Source: Palsa-506 sp963836355 | GTDB lineage: Bacteria > Actinomycetota > Actinomycetes > Streptosporangiales > Streptosporangiaceae | Assembly: GCA_963836355.1 (NCBI GenBank) | Contig: CAWIJO010000018.1 | Location: forward strand, 62,001 to 126,000 | Direction: 5' to 3' | Length of the DNA stretch: 64,000 nt | Program-made: the position numbers and the translations under genes | Notes under the pieces: generated by a model | What the model was told of the DNA's origin: nothing | Database searches by the model: none | The model's input: the letters and a program-made list of their open reading frames with translations, nothing else | In this document: positions 42,055-51,001 of the stretch, piece after piece | Layout of the letters: each line of letters starts with the position of its first letter | Position numbering within the stretch: position 1 is the stretch's first letter

Positions 42055-43346
42055 CGGCGCCTGTCCGCTCCGTCCGCGAGATGCTCGCGCAGCCCAGCCA
42101 TCGCGGCGGCGACAGTGCCCGACGCGGTGAACCCGGCCGCGCCACGATGCCCGCCGCCGCCGGCCAGCGTGCACGCGCGACCCACGTCCACCTTGCCCTT
42201 GGACCTCGATGACACCAGCCACCGGCCGTCGTCGTCTTCCTTGAACACCACCGCGACGTCCGCCTCCTCGGTGCGGCGCAGCACATCGATCACCGACTCG
42301 GCCGCGTCCAGCTGCAGGCCGTGGGCGGCCCGGTCGGCGCGGCTGACGGTCGTCCAGACCAGGCCGTGGCCGGCCGCGGCATCCGGCTCGAGTACCGCGC
42401 GGCCGAGCACGCTGGACAGCAGACCCAGATACCCGAACGGCGCCTTGTCCCACAGTTCCAGCGAGACCGCGCCGGGCTCGATTCCGGTCGCCAGTAGCTG
42501 CGCGGCGATCTCGTGTACCCGCGGCGACGTGCTGGCGTACTTAAACGAGCCGGTGTCCGTGACGATTCCCGCGTACAGGCCAGCTGCGATATCCCGGTCA
42601 ATCCGGACGCCCATTCTGCCGATCAGCTCGTGCGTGAGCACTGCGGTGGCTGCCGCGGACGGGTCGACCAGGTGCAGCGTGCCGAACCGGGTGTTGGACG
42701 CGTGATGGTCAAGCACGATCAGCTGCTCGGCCTGGCTGGCGGAGCCTTCAAGCAGGCCCAGGCGATCCGTGCTCGCGGCGTCGAAGGTGATCATGACCTG
42801 CGGCCGCGGCGGGTAGGACTCCGGTGGGCTGAGCAGGTCAGCACCGGGCAGGAAGCGCAGAATCCTGGGCACTTCGAACGGCTGGTCGCCGAACGAGGCG
42901 ATGATCCGCTGGCCGGTCGATCCGGCTCGCGAGCGCAGCGCGTGGGCCATCGCCAGCATCGACCCGAGCGCATCGCCGTCCGGCCGGATGTGGCAGGCCA
43001 GGCAGATCTCGCGCGCGCCGGCCAGGATCTCCACCGCCCTGGCCCAGCATGCCTCCAGATCTGGCGTGACCACCCCAGCCGGGCCAGCCACCACCCCCGC
43101 AGAACCAGCCGGGCCAGCCACCCCAGCCGGGCCAGCCACCACCCCGGCAGAACCAGCCGGGCCAGCCACCACCCCGGCAGGGCTCCCCGCCGTCACGTCT
43201 TCTTGATCACGGAAGGTCCGGGGGGGTGGGACGCCCAGATCTTCCGTGATCAAGGACGGCTCTTGCACGGACGCGGCGACGGGGCCGTCTGAGATGGTCT
43301 GCCCATCGGCCGCATTGCCCCGGACCTGCGCATGCTCGGCTGTCAC
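42051..43346 (-). CDS. nrnA: DHH/DHHA1 phosphoesterase, NrnA-type oligoribonuclease/pAp phosphatase
   Basis: 431 aa. Core domain starts near residue 90: CHIRPDGDALGSMLAMAHAL, ITFDAASTDRLGLLE, IVLDHHASNTRFG (DHH), IVTDTGSFKYAST, and DHHA1 region VGRACTLAGGGGHRGAAGF. Degrades nanoRNAs and dephosphorylates pAp. The first ~90 residues are not family sequence: they read through a 14-bp inverted-repeat element and a 30-bp minisatellite (AGVVAGPAGSAGVVAGPAGV). ATG 43346 overlaps the rbfA stop by 4 nt, but a GTG near 43073 could start the conserved core. Confidence 0.9.
   Translation of the reverse strand: MTAEHAQVRGNAADGQTISDGPVAASVQEPSLITEDLGVPPPRTFRDQEDVTAGSPAGVVAGPAGSAGVVAGPAGVAGPAGSAGVVAGPAGVVTPDLEACWARAVEILAGAREICLACHIRPDGDALGSMLAMAHALRSRAGSTGQRIIASFGDQPFEVPRILRFLPGADLLSPPESYPPRPQVMITFDAASTDRLGLLEGSASQAEQLIVLDHHASNTRFGTLHLVDPSAAATAVLTHELIGRMGVRIDRDIAAGLYAGIVTDTGSFKYASTSPRVHEIAAQLLATGIEPGAVSLELWDKAPFGYLGLLSSVLGRAVLEPDAAAGHGLVWTTVSRADRAAHGLQLDAAESVIDVLRRTEEADVAVVFKEDDDGRWLVSSRSKGKVDVGRACTLAGGGGHRGAAGFTASGTVAAAMAGLREHLADGADRRR
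43077..43190. repeat. in-frame tandem repeat in nrnA 5' end
   Basis: Alternating ~18- and 30-bp units (gggccagccaccaccccggcagaaccagcc type) coding VVAGPAGSAG-like repeats. Confidence 0.85.
43202..43254. repeat. REP-like inverted repeat inside nrnA
   Basis: Perfect 14-bp arms CTTGATCACGGAAG (43202-43215) and CTTCCGTGATCAAG (43241-43254), extendable with mismatches to about 17 bp, around a 25-nt G-rich loop. It lies within the nonconserved 5' coding part of nrnA. Confidence 0.9.
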
Positions 43347-43987
43347 GACCGCGAGTATCCCGCGCCACGCTCTCCTGGTGCCGGTGTTTCGGCGAGATGA
43401 TCATCTTCTCTGCGCGGCCCGGCCGACTGCCCGCCGCCGCCGGAATCCTCGGCCGCGGTGTTCCCCGCCGCGGTGTTCCACGCCGCGGTGTTCCCCGCGG
43501 TGTTCCCCGCCGCGATATTGCCAGCCGCGGCAGGCTCCGGCGCGGGGTCATCGTCGGCGAGGCCAGCACCAGCGGCAGGGACGCGGTACGGGTCAGGATC
43601 GCCGGCTGGCTGGGCGCCTTCCCTGACCGCCGCCAGCGCCGCGTCCGCCTCGCGGGCGCGGGCGACGAGCTCCTCGATGTTCCTGGCGTTGTCCGGCACG
43701 GTATCCGGCCTGAACTCCAGCGACGGGGTGTGCCGGAGCCCGGTCTGGCGGCCGACCTCGGACCGGATAACACCGGCCGCGCTGGCCAGCGCGGCCGCCG
43801 TGCCAGCCCGCTCTTCCGCCGAACCATAGACGGTGTAGAACACCGTCGCCTCGCGCAGGTCATTGGTCAGCCGGGCCTCGGTGACCGTGACGAAACCGAG
43901 CCGGGGATCCTTAATCCGGCGCTCCAGCATCTCGGCCACGATCTGCGCGATCCGGCCGCCGAGCTTGCGCGCTCTGGCTGCGTCCAT
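43343..43987 (-). CDS. rbfA: 30S ribosome-binding factor RbfA with repetitive tail
   Basis: 214 aa. The first ~115 residues are standard RbfA: ARARKLGGRIAQIVAEMLER, IKDPRLGFVTVTEARLTNDL, REATVFYTVYGSAEER, LRHTPSLEFRPD. It helps 30S subunit maturation by binding the 16S 5' region. The remaining ~95 residues are low complexity, including AAGNTAGNTAAWNTAAGNTA coded by repeats near 43458-43520. Family members usually end near 120-150 aa, so the tail is an expansion. Confidence 0.94.
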   Translation of the reverse strand: MDAARARKLGGRIAQIVAEMLERRIKDPRLGFVTVTEARLTNDLREATVFYTVYGSAEERAGTAAALASAAGVIRSEVGRQTGLRHTPSLEFRPDTVPDNARNIEELVARAREADAALAAVREGAQPAGDPDPYRVPAAGAGLADDDPAPEPAAAGNIAAGNTAGNTAAWNTAAGNTAAEDSGGGGQSAGPRREDDHLAETPAPGERGAGYSRS

Positions 43988-43994
43988 GAGTCGC

Positions 43995-44291
43995 TCACTC
44001 CTCCTCGTTGAACAGCCGCTGCCGTGCCGAGAGCAGCTCGATTTCCGGCCGCCCGGCGACGAACCGCTCGCACGCCACGAGCACCTCGCTGCAGTGCGCG
44101 GCGGTCGAGGCCACCACGGCTACGCCGATCTCGGCCCGCCGGTGCAGATCCAGATGGCCGGTCTCGGCCACGGCGGCCGCCGGGTAGCGCCGATGGATCT
44201 CGGCCACCAGCGGCCGCACCGCAGACCGCTTCTGCTTCAGCGAGCACACGTCGCCGAGCAGTACGTCCAGCGTCAGGGCACCCACGTACAC
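43995..44291 (-). CDS. DUF503 (YlxP-like) protein
   Basis: 98 aa. Family pattern: MYVGALTLDVLLGDVCSLKQ, KRSAVRPLVAEIHRRYPAAA, VAETGHLDLHRRAEIGVAVV. Small ferredoxin-fold protein between infB and rbfA as in many Gram-positives. Function unresolved, though the position suggests translation. Confidence 0.93.
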   Translation of the reverse strand: MYVGALTLDVLLGDVCSLKQKRSAVRPLVAEIHRRYPAAAVAETGHLDLHRRAEIGVAVVASTAAHCSEVLVACERFVAGRPEIELLSARQRLFNEEE

Positions 44292-44309
44292 GTCAGCCCC
44301 CCGGGGCGG

Positions 44310-47300
44310 CTAGGCGCGCGGCTTCTCGCGCATCTCGAACGTCTCGATCACGTCCCCGACCTTGATGTCGCCGTAACCGACGCCGATGCCGCACTCGAAG
44401 CCTTCGCGCACCTCGGTCGCATCATCCTTGAACCTGCGGAGCGAATCGACCGTGAGGTTGTCCGAGACGACCACTCCGTCGCGGACCAGCCGCGCCTTGC
44501 TGTTCCTGGTGATGGTTCCGCTGCGGACGATGCAGCCGGCCACGTTGCCGATCCGCGGCACCCGGAAGACCTCCCTGATCTCGGCGGTGCCGAGCTGTAT
44601 CTCCTCGAACTCCGGCTTCAGCATGCCCTTGAGCGCGGCCTCGATCTCCTCGATCGCCTGGTAGATGACCGAGTAGTACCGGATGTCCACGCCCTCGCGC
44701 TGGGCCAGCTCGCCTGCCCGCCCGGCCGGGCGGACGTTGAATCCGATGATGACCGCCTCGGACGCGATGGCCAGGTTGACGTCGTCCTGGGTGATCGCGC
44801 CGACGCCGCGGCCGATTACCCGCAGCACCACGTCCTCGCCGACGTCGATCTTGAGCAGCGCGTCCTCCAGGGCCTCGACCGACCCGGACACGTCACCCTT
44901 GATGATGAGCAGCAGCTCTTCGCGCTGGCCCGACTTGAGCGCGGATTCCAGATCCTCCAGGGTGACCCGCGGGCGCCGCTGGGCGAACATCGCGCTGCGC
45001 TCGCGCGCCTCCCGCCGCTCGGCGATCTGCCTGGCCACCCGGTCATCGTCGACGACCAGGAAGTTGTCGCCGGCCCCGGGCACGGCGGTGAGGCCGAGCA
45101 CCTGCACGGGCCGGGACGGCGGCGCGTCGGCGACCGGGTCGCCGTTCTCGTCAAGCATCGCCCGGACGCGGCCGTAGGCCTCGCCGCAGACGATCGAGTC
45201 GCCGACGTTGAGCGTGCCGCGCTGGACGAGCACCGTCGCGACCGGGCCGCGGCCCTTGTCCAGGTGCGCCTCGATCGCCACGCCCTGGGCCTGCTGGTGC
45301 GGGTTGGCACGCAGGTCAAGCTCGGCGTCCGCGGTCAGCACGACAGCCTCAAGCAGCGCCTCGATGCCGGTGCCCTGCCGCGCCGAGACGTCGACGAACA
45401 GGGACTGGCCGCCGAACTCCTCCGCGACCAGCCCGTACTCGGTGAGCTGGGCACGGACCCGCTGCGGGTCGGCGCCCTCCTTGTCCACCTTGTTGACGGC
45501 TACCACGATCGGCACGCCGGCCGCCTGGGCGTGGTTCAGCGCCTCGGTGGTCTGCGGCTTGACGCCGTCATCCGCGGCGACGACCAGGATCACCAGGTCG
45601 GTGGTCTCGGCACCGCGGGCCCGCATCGCCGTGAAGGCCTCGTGACCCGGGGTGTCGATGAAGGTGATCTTGCGTTCCTGGCCATCGACGACGGTGTCGA
45701 CCTGGTAGGCGCCGATGTGCTGGGTGATGCCGCCCGCTTCGTGCGCCGCCATATTGGTGTGCCGGATCGCGTCGAGCAGCTTGGTCTTGCCGTGGTCGAC
45801 GTGGCCCATCACCGTGACGACCGGCGGGCGCGCCACGAGGTCGGACTCGCTGCCCTCGTCCTCGCCGAACTCGATATCGAATGTCTCCAGCAGTTCCCGG
45901 TCCTCTTCCTCCGGGGAGACCACCTGGACGGTGTAGTTCAGCTCGGCGCCGAGCAGCTGGAGGGTCTCGTCGTTGACCGAGGCGGTCGCCGTGACCATCT
46001 CGCCCAGGTGGAACAGCACCTGCACTAGCGCCGCTGGGTTCACGCCGATCTTGTCGGCGAAATCACTCAGCGAGGCACCCCGGGACAGCCGGATGACCTG
46101 GCCGTTGCCGCGCGGTACCTGCACGCCGCCGATCGACGGCGCCTGCATGTTGTCGAACTCCTGGCGCCGCTGCTTCTTCGACTTCCGGCCACGCGAAGGC
46201 CTGCCACCCGGCCGCCCGAAAGCGCCCTGGGTGCCGCTCCGGCCGCGACCGCCGCCACCTGGGCGGGCCGGGCCCATGCCGGGACGCTGGCCGCCGCCGC
46301 CGGGACCGCCGCGTGCGCCGGCGCCGCCGCCGGGGCCGCCGCGGCCGCCTGGCCTGGCGCCGCTGCCGCCGCCGCCGCCGGGGCCGCCGCGGCCGCCGGG
46401 GCCGCCTGCACCAGGGCCGCCGGGACCACGGCTGGGGGCCGGCCTGGGCGGCATGCTGTTGGGGCTGGGCCGCGGGCCGCCGGGCCGCGGGCCGCCGGGG
46501 CGGGTCGCGTCGCCCGGGCCGGGCCGGCCGGCGAACCGGCTGCCCGGGCCGCCTGGCGCAGCTGGCCGGGCGGCGGGCGGGCCGGGGGCGGGCGGGGCGC
46601 CGGCGGCGCTGCCCGCCGGGGCAGGCGCGCCGGGCTGACCGGGCCGGGCGCCGCGCGGAGCGGAGCCCATGCCGCTCGCATTCGAGCTGAACGGGTTGTT
46701 GCCAGGACGCGGCCCGGGCCGGGGCCCGCCGCGGGAACCTGGCCGCTGCCCGCCGCCGGCCTGACTGCCGGGCCGGGGCGAACCGGCTGGCGTGCCGCCG
46801 GGACCAGGCCGCGCGGCCGGCCTGGCGGCCGGCTGCGCTGCGGGCTGGTCGGTCGCCGGCTGGCCGCCAGGTGCCGGCGCCGTGGTTTCTGGCGGCGCTG
46901 AGGCTGCTGCCGCATGCGGGGCTGCCACCTGCGGCGACGGGGGCTCTAGCAGCCGCCGTCCGGGGTCAGCGGCAGGCGGCGCGGCTGGCGGTGCAGCGGG
47001 ACCTGGTCCGGCCGCCGGACCTGGGGCAGGCGCTTGGGCCGTTACCCCGGCACCTGGCGCGGCGCCCACGGCACGGCCGTTTGAGACGTCGCCAGGGGTA
47101 GCCGCAGCTGCGGCCGCCGATGGCTCCGCGGACCGCTGACTGCCTGATTTGCCAGCCGGTGCCTGCGCTGGCTGCTGAGCCGCGAGCTCTTCCTTGAGCC
47201 TGCGGACGACGGGCGCCTCGATCGTCGATGACGCCGAGCGAACGAATTCGCCCATTTCCTGGAGCCTGGCCATTACGGCCTTGCTCTCTACGCCGAACTC

Positions 47301-47333
47301 CTTCGCGAGTTCGTAAACCCGGACCTTCGCCAC
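44310..47333 (-). CDS. infB: translation initiation factor IF-2
   Basis: 1007 aa. The N-terminal IF2_N motif (MAKVRVYELAKEFGVESKAV) is followed by ~330 residues of Pro/Ala/Gly/Arg-rich linker typical of actinobacteria. A second IF2_N-like segment follows, then the GTPase: GHVDHGKTKLLDAIR (G1), DTPGHEAFTAMRARG (G3), VAVNKVDKEGADP (G4), and domains II-IV. Delivers initiator tRNA to the 30S subunit. Normal gene order with ylxR and DUF503. Confidence 0.97.
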   Translation of the reverse strand: MAKVRVYELAKEFGVESKAVMARLQEMGEFVRSASSTIEAPVVRRLKEELAAQQPAQAPAGKSGSQRSAEPSAAAAAATPGDVSNGRAVGAAPGAGVTAQAPAPGPAAGPGPAAPPAAPPAADPGRRLLEPPSPQVAAPHAAAASAPPETTAPAPGGQPATDQPAAQPAARPAARPGPGGTPAGSPRPGSQAGGGQRPGSRGGPRPGPRPGNNPFSSNASGMGSAPRGARPGQPGAPAPAGSAAGAPPAPGPPAARPAAPGGPGSRFAGRPGPGDATRPGGPRPGGPRPSPNSMPPRPAPSRGPGGPGAGGPGGRGGPGGGGGSGARPGGRGGPGGGAGARGGPGGGGQRPGMGPARPGGGGRGRSGTQGAFGRPGGRPSRGRKSKKQRRQEFDNMQAPSIGGVQVPRGNGQVIRLSRGASLSDFADKIGVNPAALVQVLFHLGEMVTATASVNDETLQLLGAELNYTVQVVSPEEEDRELLETFDIEFGEDEGSESDLVARPPVVTVMGHVDHGKTKLLDAIRHTNMAAHEAGGITQHIGAYQVDTVVDGQERKITFIDTPGHEAFTAMRARGAETTDLVILVVAADDGVKPQTTEALNHAQAAGVPIVVAVNKVDKEGADPQRVRAQLTEYGLVAEEFGGQSLFVDVSARQGTGIEALLEAVVLTADAELDLRANPHQQAQGVAIEAHLDKGRGPVATVLVQRGTLNVGDSIVCGEAYGRVRAMLDENGDPVADAPPSRPVQVLGLTAVPGAGDNFLVVDDDRVARQIAERREARERSAMFAQRRPRVTLEDLESALKSGQREELLLIIKGDVSGSVEALEDALLKIDVGEDVVLRVIGRGVGAITQDDVNLAIASEAVIIGFNVRPAGRAGELAQREGVDIRYYSVIYQAIEEIEAALKGMLKPEFEEIQLGTAEIREVFRVPRIGNVAGCIVRSGTITRNSKARLVRDGVVVSDNLTVDSLRRFKDDATEVREGFECGIGVGYGDIKVGDVIETFEMREKPRA

Positions 47334-47445
47334 TGCGCTCCCTCTACTCGGTCCGGAGCATCCGGACCAGTCAGCCGGTCCGGGGCAGCGCGTGCTCCGT
47401 CCGGCGTCAGCCTGTGCTGTTCATCGCCGCATGCTCATCGGGCGC

Positions 47446-47814
47446 TCATTGCCATCTCAGCCTGCTTTCTCCGGCACTGCTGCCGTCCATGCCTTCCGTC
47501 TGCCCGCCTTGCCCCGGCCCTGTGCCGCCGGGACGAGACGACCCAAGATACCCGGCGATCATGCCTGTCCCGAGCGGCCCTGGCAAGCGCAGCGCTCGCG
47601 GGAACGCCCGGCGCCGCAATGCTCGCTCCAGGCATTCCTGGCTGGGGTGCAGGTATGCGCCCCGGCCAGCATGTCGCGCCGACGGGTCGGGAACAACGTC
47701 ATTCCCGGCCTGCACCACGCGAAGCAAGTCAGACTTGGCCGCGCGGGCTCCGCACCCAACACACATCCGGATCGCTGGCTCGGACCGGACCGGACGCGGG
47801 AACCGCCTGGCCAT
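47446..47814 (-). CDS. ylxR: YlxR (DUF448) RNA-binding protein
   Basis: About 122 aa. Signature RMCVGCGARAAKSDLLRVVQ, GRGAYLHPSQECLERALRRR. I use ATG 47814 (MARRFPRPVRSEP), 14 bp after the nusA stop; an upstream frame to 48045 only reads the nusA tail in another frame. Conserved between nusA and infB. The C-terminal ~45 residues are Gly-rich and not conserved. Confidence 0.88.
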   Translation of the reverse strand: MARRFPRPVRSEPAIRMCVGCGARAAKSDLLRVVQAGNDVVPDPSARHAGRGAYLHPSQECLERALRRRAFPRALRLPGPLGTGMIAGYLGSSRPGGTGPGQGGQTEGMDGSSAGESRLRWQ

Positions 47815-47827
47815 TCTGCTACTAAGC

Positions 47828-49028
47828 CTACCGTGCCGGTGCGCCGGCGGCACCGGGCACCGTGCCTGGCCCGGCGGCCGACTCGGATGCGCCCGCGGCG
47901 GCTGCCTGGCCCGAGCCGCCAGCGGTGGCCGCAGGCGGGCCTGCGGCATCCCCGGCCGGCGCCGTCGCGGCATCCCCGGCCGGCGCCGTCGCGGCATTCC
48001 GCGCAGGCGCCGGACCGGCATCCCGCGCAGGCGCCGGCCCGGCATCCGCCACCGGAGCCGACGCGCCCTGGTCTGGCCTGATGTCGATCCGCCAGCCGGT
48101 CAGCCGGGCCGCCAGCCGCGCGTTCTGGCCTTCTTTGCCGATCGCCAGCGAGAGCTGGTAATCGGGCACGATCACCTGGGCGACCCTCGCCTGCAGGTCG
48201 ATGATGTCAACCCGGGAAACCCGGGCGGGCGACAGTGCGTGCGCGACGAACTTAGCCGGAATCCGGGGAGTAATCGACGATGTCGATCTTCTCGCCATGC
48301 AGCTCCGTCATCACGTTACGGACCCGGCTACCCATCGGGCCGATGCAGGCGCCCTTGGCATTCACGCCCGGCTGGTGCGAGATGACCGCGATCTTGCTAC
48401 GGTGCCCGGCCTCGCGGGCGATGGCGGCAATCTCCACGGCGCCGCTGGCGATCTCCGGCACCTCCAGCGAGAACAGCTTCTTGACCAGGTTCGGGTGGGT
48501 ACGCGACAACGTCACCGACGGGCCGCGATAGCCCTTCCTGACATGCAGCACGTAGCAGCGCAGCCGCTCCCCATGGACATAGCGCTCGCCGGGCACCTGC
48601 TCGGTCGGCGGCAGGATCGCCTCCAGCTTGCCGAGGTCGACCAGCACCGCGCGCGGATCCCGGCCCTGCTGGATCACCCCGGCGACGACATCACCCTCGC
48701 GGCCGGCGTATTCTCCGAAGGTCATCTCGTCCTCGGCGTCGCGCAGGCGCTGCAGGATCACCTGGCGGGCGGTGGTGGCGGCGATCCGGCCGAAGCCGGC
48801 CGGCGTGTCGTCATATTCCCTGACCACCGCGCCGTCCTCGGCAGTCTCGACGGCCCAGACGGTTACGTGCCCGCTGCCCCGGTTCACCTCGACCCGGGCG
48901 GTCGGCGGCGCGCCATCCGTGCGGTGATAGGCGACAAGCAGCGCGTCCTCGATGGCCTTGATGGCCAAGTCCATCGAGATGTCCTTCTCGGCCTCCAGGC
49001 TGCGCAGGACACTCAGGTCAATGTCCAT
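47828..49028 (-). CDS. nusA: transcription factor NusA, interrupted by an apparent +1 frameshift
   Basis: The N-terminal part (ATG 49028 to a TAA at 48252-48254) covers the RNAP-binding domain, S1 and first KH region, ending KIDIVDYSPDSG. The rest (KFVAHALSPARVSRVDIIDL, VPDYQLSLAIGKEGQNARLA, ARLTGWRIDIRPD) continues in another frame to 47828. Removing one of two A residues at 48260-48261 (plus strand) restores DYSPDPAKFVAHALSP, the family sequence. NusA is essential in most bacteria, so a sequence error, or less likely a functional split or recoding, must be considered. The tail has a 24-bp tandem repeat (8-aa units DAGPAPAR/DAATAPAG). Start overlaps the rimP stop by 11 nt. Confidence 0.88.
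47945..48045. repeat. 24-bp in-frame repeat in nusA tail
   Basis: Four 24-bp units: two of gcatccccggccggcgccgtcgcg type and two of gcatcccgcgcaggcgccggcccg type, coding the 8-residue Ala/Pro repeats at the NusA C-terminus. Confidence 0.85.
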
Positions 49029-49608
49029 CTGCTTTCCCCCCGTCTGCGCCAGTCACGGCGCGGCCGAACTCTAGGAGTATCTTTCCCGGGCCGAGCTCGG
49101 CATAGCTGTATTCCCGCTGCTCACCCGCCACCTCCAGGACGACCGCATGATCACTGGCGGCGAGCACCCTGCCTTCTACGGCACCGGGTCGCCCGCTACC
49201 ATCCGTTACTGATTGTGATCGTGCGGTCAGGGATGCGCGGATCAGCCTGCCCGCGGCGCGGCGCCAGTGCCGCGGCTCGGTGAGCGGCCGGTCAACCCCT
49301 GGCGAGGTGACTTCCAGCGTGTAGGGAGTCTCGCCCATCGCGCCGGCGGCATCGAGTTCGGCCGACAGCGCACGGCTGATCTGCGTGATGTCGTCCAGGT
49401 TGACGCCGCCGTCCGCGTCCACTACTACCCTGAGCAGGCGGCGGCGACCGGTCGCGGCGATCCGGACATTTTCCAGGTCCATGCCCGACGCGCTGACCAC
49501 GGGCTCAAGCAGCGCGGCGAGCTGCTGCGCGTCTGCCGGGCCCGCGGCGGCCGGCGGACCGCTCCTGGCGGCTGCTCGTGGCGGACTGCGACGGGAGCTA
49601 CCGTGCAT
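49018..49608 (-). CDS. rimP: ribosome maturation factor RimP
   Basis: 196 aa. LEPVVSASGMDLENVRIAAT, LLRVVVDADGGVNLDDITQI, SRALSAELD and YTLEVTSPGVDRPLTEPRHW are family hallmarks; a C-terminal SH3-like domain follows. ATG 49608 has GAGGAGGT 5 bp upstream. The open frame to 50145 upstream is antisense to the ferritin-like gene. First gene of the nusA-infB operon. Confidence 0.94.
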   Translation of the reverse strand: MHGSSRRSPPRAAARSGPPAAAGPADAQQLAALLEPVVSASGMDLENVRIAATGRRRLLRVVVDADGGVNLDDITQISRALSAELDAAGAMGETPYTLEVTSPGVDRPLTEPRHWRRAAGRLIRASLTARSQSVTDGSGRPGAVEGRVLAASDHAVVLEVAGEQREYSYAELGPGKILLEFGRAVTGADGGKADGH

Positions 49609-49819
49609 GACGACCTCCTCGTCGGCGACCTGTGCTGTTGTCCGGTCATCTAGCCTAACGGTGATCAGGCACCCGATCGTGCCCGTCCGCGCCAGTCGCG
49701 TCCCGCGGTGGGCTGGCCGACGCGTGCTCGGGGCCGGTTGCGGAGCCCCAGGCAGTGGACCGCCGTGACATGCTTGGATGCCGCCGGGGAGTCTGGCGGC
49801 GCACTGGCGGGAGGATGGC

Positions 49820-50512
49820 GTGGCGGTACGCTCCGGGACGGCAGGTTCCGGGCCAGGAAGTCCGGCGGCCGGACCCGGCCCGGCGGCGGTGAGTCCCACT
49901 AGGCCGGCCGAGGCCGAGGGAGCTTGGCCGGGCGAAGGTCCGGTGCCCGGCGGCCAGGCGGCAGATCCGGTGACCGCAGATCCGGTGGCCGGCCGGTCGC
50001 GGCGGTCGGTGCTCGCCGCTGCCGTGGCGAGCCTGCCGTTACTGGCTGTCACTAGCTGCAAGGGCGTCGGCGCGCTCGCCGCGCCGCCCAGGCCGGCTCC
50101 CGACGTCGCAGTGCTGCGCGCCGTCATTGCCGCCGAGGAACTCATGATTGCCCGCTACGACACCGCTATCATCCACTCGGCCAGCCTGGCCGCCGGGCTG
50201 CGCCCGCTACGCGCCGAGCACCGGCTGCATCTCGCCGAGCTGCGGTCCCGGCTGATCGAGCCCCCGGGCAGCCACCTCCCAAACCGCCAGGCCGGCGCCG
50301 CTGGCCGCCCGGTCCGGTCCCGGCCGGCCGCGGCCGGGCCGGGCGGCGGGCCGGCCGCGGCGATCTCGTTCCTGCAGGGAGCCGAGCGGGCCGCGGCGGC
50401 GAACCTGCTCCGCTACCTCGCGGCGGCATCCCCGTCGCTTGCGCAGCTGATGGCCAGCATTGCGGCCTCCGAGGCAACGCACGTCGCCGCCCTGTCGGCC
50501 GCCCGGAGGTAG
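49820..50512 (+). CDS. lipoprotein with ferritin-like (DUF4439-type) helical domain
   Basis: About 230 aa. After a disordered N-terminus comes a Tat-like export signal with lipobox: RRSVLAAAVASLPLLAVTSC. The mature part is helical with EEELMIARYDTAI-like and HRLHLAELRSRL segments, spaced as in ferritin-like bundles, and ASEATHVAALSAA near the end. GTG 49820 follows GGGAGG at about 6 bp. Likely membrane-attached outside the cell; metal binding unproven. Nine bp before a second DUF4439 gene. Confidence 0.72.
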   Translation: MAVRSGTAGSGPGSPAAGPGPAAVSPTRPAEAEGAWPGEGPVPGGQAADPVTADPVAGRSRRSVLAAAVASLPLLAVTSCKGVGALAAPPRPAPDVAVLRAVIAAEELMIARYDTAIIHSASLAAGLRPLRAEHRLHLAELRSRLIEPPGSHLPNRQAGAAGRPVRSRPAAAGPGGGPAAAISFLQGAERAAAANLLRYLAAASPSLAQLMASIAASEATHVAALSAARR

Positions 50513-50521
50513 CTGACCGCG

Positions 50522-51001
50522 ATGACCGGGATCGCCGCGCTGCGGCTGACGCTGTCGCCCGCCGAGGTCAGCGCACTGCAGGCAGCGCTCGCCGCCGAGC
50601 ACGCTGCCGTCTATGGCTACGGCATCGCCGGCGCCCACCTGACCGGGACCATGCTGACCGCCGCGACCAGGGACTGGGTCGCGCACCAGGTCGCCAGGGA
50701 CGCGGTCGAGTCGATGCTGCGGTCGGCCGGCGTCATGCCGGTCGCGGCCGCGGTGGCCTACCGCCTGCCGCATCCGGTGCGCACCGCGGCGGCGGCCGGC
50801 TCGCTCGCCGTCATCCTGGAGAACCGGGTCACGACTGCCTACCTCGGCCTGGTGGCGGCGGCGAATCCGGGGATCAGGAAGTTCGGCGGGCACGAGGTCG
50901 TGGCAGCGGCGCTGCGGGCGGCAGCGTGGCGGGGGCGCACGGTGGCCTTCCCCGGCTTCCCGGCTGGCCTGCTCTCGCCGGGTAAGGCTGGCCGCGGCTA
51001 A
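50522..51001 (+). CDS. DUF4439 ferritin-like domain protein
   Basis: 159 aa. LQAALAAEHAAVYGYGIAGA matches the DUF4439 opening, with AEHAAVYGYG supplying E and H residues, then RDWVAHQVARDAVESMLRSA and ILENRVTTAYLGLVAAANPG. Four-helix ferritin-like fold predicted. Commonly found beside rimP/nusA in actinobacteria. Cytoplasmic; function unknown. Confidence 0.85.
   Translation: MTGIAALRLTLSPAEVSALQAALAAEHAAVYGYGIAGAHLTGTMLTAATRDWVAHQVARDAVESMLRSAGVMPVAAAVAYRLPHPVRTAAAAGSLAVILENRVTTAYLGLVAAANPGIRKFGGHEVVAAALRAAAWRGRTVAFPGFPAGLLSPGKAGRG

Noticed and set aside
43863..46028. 721-codon plus-strand open frame opposite infB/rbfA
   Set aside because: Shadow of the IF-2 frame; composition (Arg/Asp/Val/Leu-rich) is typical of reverse-complement reading of GC-rich genes.
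48250..48300. Programmed frameshifting in nusA as the main explanation
   Set aside because: No known +1 shift signal or conserved structure is visible; a sequence error or mutation is simpler, so recoding is only mentioned as an alternative.
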